Shown: positions 1 to 7,793 of the stretch, piece after piece
How positions within the stretch are numbered: the first letter of the stretch is position 1
Layout of the letters: the number at the start of each line of letters is the position of its first letter
From: JAWLHK01 sp041690355 [NCBI: bacterium]
GTDB taxonomy: Bacteria; J088; JAWLBW01
Length of the DNA stretch: 64,000 bases
Assembly (NCBI GenBank): GCA_041690355.1
Contig: JAWLHK010000008.1
Span: 151,295 to 215,294 of the forward strand
Direction of reading: 5' to 3'
Notes under the pieces: generated by a model
Database searches by the model: none
The model's input: the letters and a program-made list of their open reading frames with translations, nothing else
What the model was told of the DNA's origin: nothing
Made by a program: the position numbers and the translations under genes

Positions 1-419
1 CGATCCCGCACGAGGGTTTTGTACGCGCCGTATTCGGCATGGCGCTCGAGAAACGGCTTTCGCTCGCTCGCCTCGAGCGTGTCGGCCCAGAGGGGCACCA
101 GGATCGGCATGCTCTTGCGCAGGAGACGCTCGCTCTCGCGCTCCCAGCGGGCGATGTCGGCGCGCCGCTCGTGGGGAAACAGGGGGCGATCGGGATGGAC
201 CTCTTCGAGATAGCGTGCGATGGCCCCCGAGCCGGCCCGCACCGTGTCGGCGCCATGCTGCAGCACGGGTATCTGGCGGAACCCGGTCAGCTCGGCCAGC
301 CTGTCGATCTGATCCCAGCGGACGTGGATCCGCTCGTGCGGGAGCGCCTTGTGGCCGAGCACCCGGCGCGCGCGTTCGGAAAAGGGACACTGCGGAGCCT
401 CAAAGAGACGCAATTCCAC
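1..419 (-). CDS. Glutathione S-transferase-like protein, 3' end outside window
   Basis: The visible 139 residues have the thioredoxin-fold N-terminal half of a GST: a beta strand, then APQCPFSERAR with the Cys and Pro of the glutathione-binding segment, a cis-Pro region at QIPVLQHG, and ARYLEEVHPDRPLFP, typical of the end of the GST N domain. An alpha-helical second domain begins before the window edge. The start chosen is GTG at 419, because AGGAGG lies 7 nt upstream; no ATG fits. Proteins of this type conjugate or reduce small electrophiles in the cytoplasm with glutathione. The substrate cannot be predicted. The gene is divergent from the membrane-protein pair at 521. Confidence 0.8.
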   Translation of the reverse strand, partial: MELRLFEAPQCPFSERARRVLGHKALPHERIHVRWDQIDRLAELTGFRQIPVLQHGADTVRAGSGAIARYLEEVHPDRPLFPHERRADIARWERESERLLRKSMPILVPLWADTLEASERKPFLERHAEYGAYKTLVRD

Positions 420-520
420 GCGAGTACCTCCTGCTTCATTGGGCACCGCCGGCGGCGATCCGCATAGGGCGACCGCTCCACGCGTTGCCGCGCGCGCAGC
501 GCGTTGGTACCGTGAAACCG

Positions 521-835
521 ATGCGCAACCGGATGCACGCCCTGCTGAAGCCCGAACGGCTGCTGCTCGCCGCCCTGGCGGGCACGGCGGCGTCGACGCT
601 GTTCAAGCTGATCAGCGTGCTCAACCCCGGCACGCCCGAGTCGCAGATCATCGCCAGCCGTACGGTACCCTTCTTCGAGCACATGCTGGCCGCCGCCTAC
701 GTTACGGCGCTCGCCTGGATCCTCGGGGGGCGGGCCGCCGGGTGGATCCGGCGCTTCCCGCGTGGGGCGGCGGCGGTGCTCATCGGTCTCACCCTGGCAT
801 CGGGCGCGATGCAGTGGTTTTTCCCGAATTACTAG
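521..835 (+). CDS. Small hypothetical integral membrane protein
   Basis: Product of 104 residues with three hydrophobic stretches (about residues 12-32, 48-68 and 80-98), so probably a three-helix inner-membrane protein. I do not recognise the family. The start is ATG at 521; an in-frame GTG at 512 would add three residues, and neither has a strong Shine-Dalgarno. It ends 14 bp before another small membrane protein at 850 on the same strand, so the two are probably co-transcribed. No catalytic motif is visible. Confidence 0.6.
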   Translation: MRNRMHALLKPERLLLAALAGTAASTLFKLISVLNPGTPESQIIASRTVPFFEHMLAAAYVTALAWILGGRAAGWIRRFPRGAAAVLIGLTLASGAMQWFFPNY

Positions 836-849
836 CCGCCGGATTCCGC

Positions 850-1311
850 ATGCACGCCATCGTCATCCTGCACGGACTCGCCGCTTCGCTCGCCATCGCC
901 GCCGCCCTCCACGTCTACCTGCTGCTGCGCCGCCGCCCGTTTTTTCCGCGCGGGGCGAGCCTGGGGCTTCTGCTCACGCTGATCGCCGTCTACGTCCCCG
1001 GGTGGATCGCGTACCCACCCTTCCGCGGCGAGGTGCGCTTCGATCTCGTGCGCACGCTGCCGTGGGTCGTGAACCTGTTCGACGTGAAGGAGTTCCTCAG
1101 CTGGGGCGCGCTGCTGGCCGGAGTGGCGATATCGGCCATGGGGCTGCGGAGACGGGAGCGCATCCCCGAAGGGCTGCGGCCCGCCCTGCGGATCCTGACG
1201 GGGTTCGTGATCGCCGTGCTCGTCTTCAACACGGCCGTCGGCGTCTACATCGGAAGCCGTCACCCGCTGCCCGCCGACGGCGCGCGGCCCTCCGGTTCCG
1301 CCCGGCCCTAG
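850..1311 (+). CDS. Hypothetical four-helix membrane protein
   Basis: Product of 153 residues with about four transmembrane segments (residues 2-24, 36-56, 80-98, 115-137), separated by an Arg-rich cytoplasmic turn and a conserved-looking loop PGWIAYPPFRGEVRFDL. The loop and spacing recall small bacterial membrane proteins of unknown function often found beside another tiny membrane protein, as here. No heme-binding His pair or transporter motif is obvious. Start is ATG at 850. It runs towards the radical SAM gene on the opposite strand, with only 9 bp between the stop codons. Function unknown. Confidence 0.6.
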   Translation: MHAIVILHGLAASLAIAAALHVYLLLRRRPFFPRGASLGLLLTLIAVYVPGWIAYPPFRGEVRFDLVRTLPWVVNLFDVKEFLSWGALLAGVAISAMGLRRRERIPEGLRPALRILTGFVIAVLVFNTAVGVYIGSRHPLPADGARPSGSARP

Positions 1312-1320
1312 CGGAACGGA

Positions 1321-2481
1321 TCAGCGGCGCAGGCCGAGCACGCGCGGGCACTCGGGATCGGGTGCGAAACGGTCGCCGGTGACGTGCTCGCTCACCACAT
1401 GACATCCGCCGCGGCAGATCGCCAGGTAGCGGCACGACGCGCACGGTTCGGGCGCATTCCGCGTGTAGTTGCGGAAGGCAACGGCCTGCGGATGCGCATC
1501 CCAGTCTTCGGCCATGCGCTCGCCCGGACCCGCCGGTTCGTCGACGAAGCTGCACGCCGACCAGGTTCCCTCGGGCTGCACGGCGGCGAGCACGTTGCCG
1601 GCTTCGCAGCCATGCACGCCGAAGCGATCGAGCAGTTCCGGATCGGGATCGAGGTCGCAGAGGAAGGGGACGAACGAGCAATCGATCTTGAGGGGAATGC
1701 GGTAGCGCCCCATCCAGACCTGCAGGTTCCGCAGGAAAGCCCGGTGCCGCTCCGGTTCCACCCGCTGCAGGGCGTACTGCAGCTTGCCCCGGCCGGTCGG
1801 CTTATAGCGCAGAAATTCCACTTCGGAGAGGCCGAGCCCTTCCGCATATTCCACCAGCTCCTGCAGATGGTCGACGTTCTGGCGCGTGACGACGCAGTTG
1901 ATCCCCGGGTGGATGCCGGCGTCGAGCAGCAGGCGGATGCCGCGGTCGGCGCCCGGGAAGCCGTCGAAGCCGCGCACCTGGCGGTAGACGTCGCCCAGGC
2001 CGTCGACGCTGACGTTGATCTGGCCGAAGACGCGGCAGCGTTCCGCCAGGTCCGCCGTCAGGTTGAGCCCGTTCGTCGTCAGGTTGGGGACGATCCCCCG
2101 GGCGCGCGCATGTTCGGCCAGGTGGAACAGGTCGTCGCGCAGCATGCTCTCGCCGCCCCCCATGGCCATGTGGAAGATTCCCATGGCGGCGAGGCGATCG
2201 ATGACGTCGACCCAGTAGGCCGTCGGGCGATCCTGTTCGCCCCGCTTGAGCGAGCTGTCGGTGTAGCATCCCCGGCAGGCGGCGTCGCACTTGCGCGTGA
2301 TGGTCAGGTGGACTTCGGTGGGGGCCGAGAGATGGTCCGGTTCGGCCCCTTGCCAGCACGGATCTTCGGGGTGGCCGAGTTCGCGCATGTATTCGCGGTC
2401 GACGTAGAGCAGGGCGGGGGGATCTTCGGTCTGGAGAATGCCGCCGAAATGCTCGGGGCGGCGGCGCACGACGCGGGGCAT
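1321..2481 (-). CDS. Radical SAM/SPASM domain protein
   Basis: Product of 386 residues. The N-terminal 55 residues (RPEHFGGILQTEDPPALLYVD) look like a substrate- or peptide-recognition segment. The radical SAM core starts at CDAACRGC (Cys65, Cys69, Cys72 of the CxxxCxxC cluster loop) and continues with GGGESML (SAM-binding GGE) and LTTNGLNL. The C-terminal third has many Cys, including CASCRYLAICRGGC, as in SPASM domains that hold auxiliary 4Fe-4S clusters. SPASM enzymes mostly modify ribosomally made peptides or protein side chains, or act in cofactor synthesis. Its start codon shares one base with the stop of the small gene upstream (TGATG), so the two are translationally coupled and the small protein is the obvious candidate substrate or partner. 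The exact subfamily was not recognised. Confidence 0.85.
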   Translation of the reverse strand: MPRVVRRRPEHFGGILQTEDPPALLYVDREYMRELGHPEDPCWQGAEPDHLSAPTEVHLTITRKCDAACRGCYTDSSLKRGEQDRPTAYWVDVIDRLAAMGIFHMAMGGGESMLRDDLFHLAEHARARGIVPNLTTNGLNLTADLAERCRVFGQINVSVDGLGDVYRQVRGFDGFPGADRGIRLLLDAGIHPGINCVVTRQNVDHLQELVEYAEGLGLSEVEFLRYKPTGRGKLQYALQRVEPERHRAFLRNLQVWMGRYRIPLKIDCSFVPFLCDLDPDPELLDRFGVHGCEAGNVLAAVQPEGTWSACSFVDEPAGPGERMAEDWDAHPQAVAFRNYTRNAPEPCASCRYLAICRGGCHVVSEHVTGDRFAPDPECPRVLGLRR

Positions 2482-2672
2482 CAGGTCTCCGCGGGCGGTT
2501 CTGCGCCCGCTTCTTGGCGCCCATCCCCCGACGGGCGCAGGTCGGAGAACATCGCCAGGAGAAAGGCGCCGGCCGATCCGATCCAGAGGAATGCGGAAAA
2601 GAGGCTGCCGATGGAGCTGGAATTCGGGTTGTAGCCGAGTTTGACTTTGAGAACCTTGCCGCGCATCCCCAT
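2481..2672 (-). CDS. Small basic/hydrophobic protein coupled to radical SAM gene; candidate modified peptide
   Basis: Product of about 63 residues. A basic N-terminus (MRGKVLKVK) leads into LGYNPNSSSIGSL, then one hydrophobic segment (about residues 21-42) and a polar tail rich in Gly, Glu and Pro. The NPNSSS segment looks constrained, but I cannot name a family. Two in-frame ATGs exist (2672 and 2666); neither has a strong Shine-Dalgarno. The stop overlaps the radical SAM start by one base, which argues for a joint role: either a RiPP-like precursor or a small membrane anchor. There is no Cys, so a thioether (sactipeptide) product is excluded. Confidence 0.55.
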   Translation of the reverse strand: MGMRGKVLKVKLGYNPNSSSIGSLFSAFLWIGSAGAFLLAMFSDLRPSGDGRQEAGAEPPAET

Positions 2673-2740
2673 TATTCTAGCGGGCGGGCGGGAGGGGAAC
2701 AATCGAAGGCGGCCCGCATCGCGCGGCGGGCGGGGGGCGG

Positions 2741-3346
2741 CTACTCGGCGTCTTCGAGCGACAGGCTGCCGAGCGCAATGGCGGCGAGCCCGCGCACCTT
2801 GGGGTGCTTGTGCTTCGTGAGCGCCGTGAGCGGCTCTTCGGCGCGCGGGTCGGCGAGTTCGGCCAGCGTGTGCATGACCGTCTCGAGGTAGGCGACGTCG
2901 GTTTCGCGCAGCTGCTCGAGCAGAAACGGCGTGACCTTGCGGTCTTTGAGCTTGCCGAGGGTTTCGACGATGATGCCGCGCACCGTATACGAATCGTCGT
3001 CGAGCGCCTCGACGAGCTGGCGCAGCGTGCGCGGGTCGGCGACCTCGTTGAGCACGCGCGCCGCCGCCGCCCGGGCGTCTTCGTCGGGGTGCTGCAGCAG
3101 GCCGGTGAGCACCCGCAGGGCGCGGTCGCCGGGCACTTTGCGCAGCGCGTAAATCGCGTTGGCCCGTTCGCCGGCCGTCCCGGTGCGGATGCGCTGGACG
3201 ATCCCCTCGAGCGCCTCGGTGGCGTCGAGTCGGTCGAGCCCGATGGCGGCACAGGTGCGAACCCCCGCGTCGGCATCGTTGAGAAGCTCGTGCAGCAGGT
3301 TGCGCCGGGCGTCTTTGACGGAAATTTCGCGAACGGTTCCGCTCAT
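2741..3346 (-). CDS. HEAT-repeat protein
   Basis: Product of 201 residues made almost entirely of HEAT/PBS-lyase-type alpha-helical repeats of about 31 residues, with recurring patterns such as DADAGVRTCAAIGLDRL, DEDARAAAARVLNEV, DSYTVRGIIVETLGKL and HPKVRGLAAIALGSL. It has no signal peptide or membrane segment, so it is probably a cytoplasmic protein-protein interaction scaffold. It is the last gene before a 1.2-kb repeat region, and on the minus strand it precedes the small protein and radical SAM gene by about 70 bp, so it may be in the same transcript. A possible promoter (TTGCGA, 17 bp, TTAGGA) lies at 3386-3358. No partner can be inferred. Confidence 0.8.
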   Translation of the reverse strand: MSGTVREISVKDARRNLLHELLNDADAGVRTCAAIGLDRLDATEALEGIVQRIRTGTAGERANAIYALRKVPGDRALRVLTGLLQHPDEDARAAAARVLNEVADPRTLRQLVEALDDDSYTVRGIIVETLGKLKDRKVTPFLLEQLRETDVAYLETVMHTLAELADPRAEEPLTALTKHKHPKVRGLAAIALGSLSLEDAE

Positions 3347-3425
3347 ACGAGGTGCAATCCTAACCCATTTACTTTACCCGTCGCAAACGGAAATGCCAAC
3401 GATGCGGCGGCCTCCCGGGCGAAGA

Positions 3426-3567
3426 CCCCCCTGTGGTCCTGGGGAACCCCCCCTGCCGGTCGGGGGATCACCCCTCCCGTTCCGGGGAACACCCCCTGTC
3501 GTTCTGGGGAACACCCCCCTGTCGTCCCGGGGAACCCCCCTGTCGTCCCCCGAAGGGGGACCCAAAG
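3426..3567. repeat. Degenerate tandem array of about 22-bp C/G units
   Basis: About six imperfect copies of a unit close to CCCCCTGTCGTYCYGGGGAA follow one another. Each unit starts with a C run and ends with a G run, so each can fold back on itself. The unit length drifts between 21 and 24 bp. No gene is credible here; open frames across it are artefacts of the repeat. Confidence 0.75.
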
Positions 3568-3641
3568 CGGATTCGGCGGGCGTTCACGGCGTTCACGGTT
3601 CGAGCTGCCTTCCGAATCCTCCTGCGAGCTCCCGTAGTCTG

Positions 3642-3720
3642 CAGTCCCAGAGTCACGGAGGGACGGCTCATGGTAGCCCGGGACGGAAGTCCCGGGATCA
3701 CGGCGCGAGCGAGTCGTCCT
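3642..3720. repeat. Direct repeat with perfect hairpin, left copy
   Basis: A block of about 56 bp, from the segment CAGAGTC to GGGATCAC, recurs at 4342-4397 with few changes, so the two copies flank the 270-bp tandem array. Inside is CCCGGGACGGAAGTCCCGGG (3677-3696), a perfect 8-bp stem with a GGAA loop. The tail (3700-3720) matches the dispersed repeat at 4421 and 7851. No T run follows, so it is not a standard terminator. Confidence 0.75.
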
Positions 3721-3740
3721 TCGGGGCCGCCATGTGAAAG

Positions 3741-4314
3741 ACCCGCCACCGCCCCCTCCGCATGTGCGCCCGCGGGAAAAGGTTCTCCCCCGCCTCCTCC
3801 GTCCGCACGCGCGGGCGGTTCTTGCAGCGCAAACCATGCCAGCAGTGTCACCGCGCGGGGCGGAGGAGGCGGGGGCGCTGGACATGCGTTGCAGGTGTTG
3901 CAGGCCGAACTCGCTCCCCTTCTCCCGCCAACCTTTGCGCCCAGCGCGCTGCGTATGGCGGGAAGAAGGGGCTGGGGGATGAGGGCGGCCCAACTCGATA
4001 GCCGGTTCAGACCCGCCACCGCCCCCTCCGCATGTGCACCCGCGGGAAAAGGTTCTCCCCCGCCTCCTCCGTCCGCACGCGCGGGCGGTTCTTGCAGCGC
4101 AAACCATGCCAGCAGTGTCACCGCGCGGGGCGGAGGAGGCGGGGGCGCTGGACATGCGTTGCAGGTGTTGCAGGCCGAACTCGCTCCCCTTCTCCCGCCA
4201 ACCTTTGCGCCCGGCGCGCTGCGTATGGCGGGAAGAAGGGGCTGGGGGATGAGGGCGGCCCAACTCGATGGCCGGTTCAGACCCGCCACCGCCCCCTCCG
4301 CATGTGCACCCGCG
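3741..4314. repeat. 270-bp tandem repeat, two full copies and a third start
   Basis: Copies begin at 3741, 4011 and 4281. The first two run 270 bp each and I find only about three base differences between them; the third breaks off after about 34 bp. Because 270 is a multiple of three, reading frames pass through both copies on either strand, but the apparent proteins are low-complexity (Arg/Pro/Gly) and unconvincing. The unit contains G/C-rich segments and no recognisable gene. The near identity suggests a recent duplication. Confidence 0.9.
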
Positions 4315-4341
4315 GGGCCTCCAGGGGGTCCGGGTCTGTAA

Positions 4342-4397
4342 CCCCAGAGTCCCGGAGGGACGGCTCAGGGTAGCCCGGGACGGAAGTCCCGGGATCA
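4342..4397. repeat. Direct repeat with perfect hairpin, right copy
   Basis: Second copy of the block at 3642, with the same 20-nt hairpin at 4374-4393. With the left copy it brackets the tandem array, as target-flanking or recombination-derived repeats would. Confidence 0.75.
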
Positions 4398-4420
4398 CCG
4401 AGGCGATGTGGTTTTTCCCC

Positions 4421-4462
4421 CAAGGCTCGGGAGCGCCGGCACGGCGCGAGCGAGTCGTCTTC
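4421..4462 (+). repeat. Dispersed repeat, GCTCGGGAGCGCCGGCACGG family
   Basis: About 36 bp here is nearly identical to 7851-7891, both preceded by a T run and a C run; a shorter tail copy lies at 3700-3720. It contains no gene. The remaining bases up to 4552 hold nothing I can recognise. Confidence 0.75.
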
Positions 4463-4552
4463 AGGGAATCCTCATGCGCTTGGCGCTGCGCCTCCATGTC
4501 CTGGGCCGCCCGGCTGCGGGGTTCCCCGCGGAAGGGACAACTGCGGAATTCC

Positions 4553-4598
4553 TTGCATCCTCCCGGGGAAATGTTATAGTGGTTCAACCATTCAACCA
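4553..4598 (+). promoter_or_regulatory. Promoter and operator of the FadR-type regulator
   Basis: TTGCAT (4553-4558) and TATAGT (4575-4580) are separated by 16 bp, giving a good sigma-70 type promoter. The palindrome TGGTTCAACCA (4580-4590) sits at the expected transcription start, and TTCAACCA is directly repeated at 4583-4590 and 4591-4598, ending on the start codon. TGGT-N-ACCA half-sites are typical of FadR-subfamily GntR operators, so autorepression is likely. The predicted leader is only about 10 nt with no Shine-Dalgarno. Confidence 0.6.
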
Positions 4599-5398
4599 TG
4601 TACGAACCGATTGAACGAACGAGCACGGTCGACGCCGTGGCGCAGCGGCTGCGGGGCGACATCCTGCGGGGGCGCTACGCCCCGGGGACGCGCCTGCCCC
4701 CCGAGCGCGAGCTGGCCCTGGCCCTCGGCGTCAACCGCCTGACCCTGCGCGCCGCCCTGAGCCGCCTGATCGCCGAAGGGCTCGTCGCCTCGTTCCAGGG
4801 AGACGGGAACCGCGTGCTCGACTTTCGCACGCACGCGGGGCTCGAGTGCCTGCCCGACCTGGCCGACGCCATGGTCGCCGACGGACGGCAGGAAGACCTG
4901 CTGCGCCTCATGTCCGATCTGCGGGCGGCCTGGCGGGCGATCCTGCTCGACGCGCTCGTCCTCGCCGCCCGCCACGCAACCCCCGAAGACCTCGAGCGGC
5001 TGAAGGGACTCGTGGCCGAACAGGAGGGGCGGCGCGGCGATCCCGACGCATTCCTCGAAGGCGATCTGGCGCTCACGCGCGTCCTGCTGCGCATCGGGGG
5101 GAACGTCGCCCACGAGCTCATCTTCAACACCGTGCTGCGGTTCGCGCGCGAGCAGGCCGACCTCTTCCGCCGGTTCTACGCGGAACCCCAGGTGACCCTG
5201 CGCGCCTACGACGCCCTGCTCGGCCTGCTCGATCAGGGGGACGTCGAGGCCGTGCGCGACGTGGCGCGCCAGGGGCTCGAGTCGCACGACGAACTCGTGC
5301 TCGCGCGCATCGCCGCGGATCTGCGGAACGGCCGGACGAAAACAGCCGCGGCGAAGGGCCGCGCGGGAAAAAAACCAACCCGGGTGGCGGGGCGCTGA
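4598..5398 (+). CDS. GntR/FadR-family transcriptional regulator
   Basis: Product of 266 residues. Residues 8-70 form the GntR winged helix (LRGDILRGRYAPGTRLPPER and ALGVNRLTLRAALSRL are hallmark segments). The rest is helical, as in the ligand-sensing C-terminal domain of FadR-type regulators, with an Ala/Lys-rich basic tail. These proteins bind DNA as dimers and release on binding an acyl-CoA or organic acid. The start at 4598 is set by the family N-terminus, despite the near-leaderless promoter. It lies directly upstream of a small membrane protein and a GMC oxidoreductase on the same strand, which it probably controls. The ligand is unknown. Confidence 0.85.
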   Translation: MYEPIERTSTVDAVAQRLRGDILRGRYAPGTRLPPERELALALGVNRLTLRAALSRLIAEGLVASFQGDGNRVLDFRTHAGLECLPDLADAMVADGRQEDLLRLMSDLRAAWRAILLDALVLAARHATPEDLERLKGLVAEQEGRRGDPDAFLEGDLALTRVLLRIGGNVAHELIFNTVLRFAREQADLFRRFYAEPQVTLRAYDALLGLLDQGDVEAVRDVARQGLESHDELVLARIAADLRNGRTKTAAAKGRAGKKPTRVAGR

Positions 5399-5447
5399 CC
5401 CCGAGGGGGAGAATGTTGCCAGCGTTGCGGAACACGAGAGGAAAATC

Positions 5448-5864
5448 ATGCTGAGCCGACGTGAACATGCCGTCCTCGATACGCTGCTCCCCAGCGGCGC
5501 GTCCGAGGAATTGCCCTGGGGCGTAAAGGATCTCGACTTCGACGCCTTCTACCGCGAGTTCGAGCGCACCGCCCTTTTCCCCATGCGCGCGGGTTTCCGG
5601 CTCGCGCTCTTCTTCGCCATCTGGATCGCGCCGCTGCTCGCGTTGCGCATTCCCCCCATCACGCTCTACCGGCGCGAGACGCGGGAAGCGATCCTCATGG
5701 GGCTCTACAATTCCCGTTATAACCTGCTGCGCCAGATGATCTTTCTGCTCAAGGCGACGGTCTGCTTTGCCTACGGCGCCGACCCCCGCGTGCGCAACGC
5801 CGTCGGTTATCCGGTGCAGCATGACGCCGGCGAACCCGCGCCCCGTCCGGAGGTGACCGTATGA
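5448..5864 (+). CDS. Small partner protein of GMC oxidoreductase
   Basis: Product of 138 residues. The N-terminal third (LSRREHAVLDTLLPSGASEE) recalls the small-subunit or fused N-terminal region associated with GMC dehydrogenases. A hydrophobic segment (about residues 49-66) and a second weaker one suggest membrane association. Start ATG at 5448 has GAGAGG 7 nt upstream. Its stop overlaps the next start by 4 bp (ATGA), so it is made together with the oxidoreductase and is probably its subunit or membrane anchor. The assignment rests mainly on this context. Confidence 0.6.
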   Translation: MLSRREHAVLDTLLPSGASEELPWGVKDLDFDAFYREFERTALFPMRAGFRLALFFAIWIAPLLALRIPPITLYRRETREAILMGLYNSRYNLLRQMIFLLKATVCFAYGADPRVRNAVGYPVQHDAGEPAPRPEVTV

Positions 5865-7366
5865 TCTTCAACGGCGAAAAAGAACGACGCAGCGTCGACG
5901 AAGAATACGATTACGTCATCGTCGGTTCCGGCGCTTCGGGCGGCGTGGCGGCGCGCATGCTGGCCGACAGCGGCGCGAGCATTGCGATTGTCGAAGAGGG
6001 ACCGGCGGTCGACACGAAGGAATTCGGGGACACGATCTGGCCGGTCATGTCGAAGATGTTCCGCAACCAGGGGAGCACGATCGCGCGCGGCCGCGCCATG
6101 ATTCCCCTCGTGCAGGGGACCTGTCTGGGCGGAAGCACCGTCATCAACTCGGCCATCACCTGGCGCATCCCCGACGACGTCTGGGAACCGTGGAAGACGG
6201 AGTACGGCCTGGGGGATGCATTGCCCCTCGACGCCCTGCACCGCAACTGGGACGTGCTCGAGCGCGAGCTGAACATCCACCCCGTCGAGCCCGACGTCTG
6301 GGGCGAGAACAACCGCCTCATGGCCGTGGGGGCCGAGAAGCTGGGCGTGAGCGCGCACCCGATTCGGCGCGGCGACAAGGGGTGCCGCGGAAGCGCCCGC
6401 TGTCTGCAGGGGTGCCCGCACGGCGCCAAGCAGAGCATGCTCGTCAGCTATCTTCCCTATGCCATGGGGCGCGGCGCGGTCTGCTACACGAGCGCGCGCG
6501 TCTCGAAGGTCACGATGGACGGCGATCGTGCCGTCGGAGTCGAAGGCTGGTTCTGCGAGACGCCGTTCAAGAAGAAGATCGCGCCGTTCACGTTGCGCGC
6601 GCGCAAGGCGGTGCTCATCGCGGCTTCGGCCGTGCAGACTCCCGGCCTGCTGCGCCGCAGCGGCGTCCGTTCTGCCCATCTCGGGGAACACTTCCAGGCG
6701 CACCCCGGCGCGCCGCTCATGGGGATCTTCGATCAGAAAGTGAACCTCTGGTTCGGCGCCACGCAGGGGTACGACGCCGATCACCACCGGCGCCCGCACC
6801 GCTTCAAGGTCGAGACGATCTCGCTTCCGCCCGAGATGGCGCTCACGCGCGCGCCGGGCGTGGGCCGCTACTGGATGAAGACCATGCGCGAGCTCCCGCA
6901 CGCCGCGATGTGGGCCGTGCAGGTGCGCTCGCACGCAAAGGGGCGCATCCGCGAGCGCTTCTGGGGCCAGGACATCACTTACGATCTCACCGATCAGGAC
7001 ATGGTGAATCTGCGGAAGGGGCTGCGCTTCACGGCCGAACTGATGTTCGCGGCCGGCGCGCGCGAGATCGTCACCGGCATTCCCGGGCTTCCCGAGCGGT
7101 TGACTAGCATGGACCAGGTCGGGCTGCTCGAGAACGGACCTTCAAATCCGGCGGCCTATTCGTTCATCGCCTCGCATCTCTTCGGCACGGCGCGCATGAG
7201 CGTCCGTCCGCAGGATGGCGTCGTGGGGCCCGATTTCGCTGTCCACGGCACGCGGAATCTGCACGTGGTCGACAGCTCGGTCTTCCCCACGAACCTGGGC
7301 GTGAACCCGCAGCACGCGATCATGGGGGTCTCCATGCTGGCCGTCGAGAGAATCCTGCGGGCGTAA
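5861..7366 (+). CDS. GMC-family FAD-dependent oxidoreductase
   Basis: Product of 501 residues. The N-terminus has the FAD dinucleotide-binding motif (VIVGSGASGGVAARMLADSG, residues about 20-39) and the GMC signature region around GTCLGGSTVINSAI. The C-terminus carries HLFGTARMS and NLHVVDSSVFPTNLGVNPQ, the conserved GMC end with the catalytic His/Asn region. GMC enzymes oxidise alcohols, sterols or sugars. A Cys-rich stretch (CRGSARCLQGCPHGAKQS) is typical of long-chain alcohol oxidase and cholesterol oxidase-like members. With the FadR-type regulator upstream, a fatty or long-chain alcohol substrate is plausible but unproven. Confidence 0.9.
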   Translation: MIFNGEKERRSVDEEYDYVIVGSGASGGVAARMLADSGASIAIVEEGPAVDTKEFGDTIWPVMSKMFRNQGSTIARGRAMIPLVQGTCLGGSTVINSAITWRIPDDVWEPWKTEYGLGDALPLDALHRNWDVLERELNIHPVEPDVWGENNRLMAVGAEKLGVSAHPIRRGDKGCRGSARCLQGCPHGAKQSMLVSYLPYAMGRGAVCYTSARVSKVTMDGDRAVGVEGWFCETPFKKKIAPFTLRARKAVLIAASAVQTPGLLRRSGVRSAHLGEHFQAHPGAPLMGIFDQKVNLWFGATQGYDADHHRRPHRFKVETISLPPEMALTRAPGVGRYWMKTMRELPHAAMWAVQVRSHAKGRIRERFWGQDITYDLTDQDMVNLRKGLRFTAELMFAAGAREIVTGIPGLPERLTSMDQVGLLENGPSNPAAYSFIASHLFGTARMSVRPQDGVVGPDFAVHGTRNLHVVDSSVFPTNLGVNPQHAIMGVSMLAVERILRA

Positions 7367-7373
7367 CGGGAGG

Positions 7374-7429
7374 CCAGCAGCGCCAAGCGCCAAGAGCCAA
7401 GCCCCAAGCACTAAGCGCCAAGCGCTGAG
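7374..7429. repeat. 7-bp tandem array, unit near CGCCAAG
   Basis: Eight consecutive heptamers, nearly all ending in AAG or GAG; CGCCAAG occurs exactly three times. It starts 7 bp after the oxidoreductase stop. A closely related array is at 59944-59985. Confidence 0.85.
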
Positions 7430-7472
7430 GAAGCAAGGGCTTTCCGCTGGCGCGGCCCCCACCTGTCGGACG

Positions 7473-7558
7473 TCGGACCCCCCATCCGCTTCGCTACGGG
7501 GGGCAATGCGCCGGACTTCGGACCCCCCATCCGCTGCGCTACGGAGGGCAATGCGTCG
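7473..7558. repeat. 45-bp direct repeat, two copies
   Basis: Two adjacent copies of a unit with CCCCCCATCCGC followed by CGCTACGG and GGGCAATGCG. Each can form a C-run/G-run hairpin. An inverted copy lies at 55863-55896 near the transaldolase gene, and the first copy is preceded by two GTCGGAC heptamers (7465-7478). Confidence 0.8.
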
Positions 7559-7638
7559 GTGAAGCAAGGGCGCCGATCCCGGTATCCAATTCCGCACCGC
7601 TGGAAATCCTCAGCGCCCTGCAGGGGCGCCGGCCATTT

Positions 7639-7659
7639 GCCCAGGGCAGAGCCCTGGGC
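7639..7659. repeat. Perfect 9-bp inverted repeat
   Basis: GCCCAGGGC and GCCCTGGGC are separated by AGA. A run of seven T begins about 17 bp later (7677), too far for a standard intrinsic terminator. Confidence 0.6.
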
Positions 7660-7793
7660 AGCAGAGGGGCCATATATTTTTTTGTCCTTCCCGCGAGCGT
7701 CGGCGAGCAGCGCCTACTCGGCCCCCACCGTGTGCTTCCCGTGCTGCAGGACTCCCCCGAACGGGGGCGTGGGCAGGATGCCCAAGTGGTTCC

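Noticed and set aside
1384-2634. Plus-strand open frame of 416 codons
   Set aside because: Antisense to the radical SAM gene, which has clear motifs; the antisense product is Ala/Val/Glu-rich shadow sequence.
3343-4662. Long minus-strand open frame of 439 codons across the repeat region
   Set aside because: It exists only because the 270-bp unit is a multiple of three; the protein is low-complexity, repeats itself and crosses the promoter and start of the FadR-type gene.
7639-7683. Rho-independent terminator after the GMC oxidoreductase
   Set aside because: The perfect hairpin is followed by its T run only after about 17 bp, too far for intrinsic termination.
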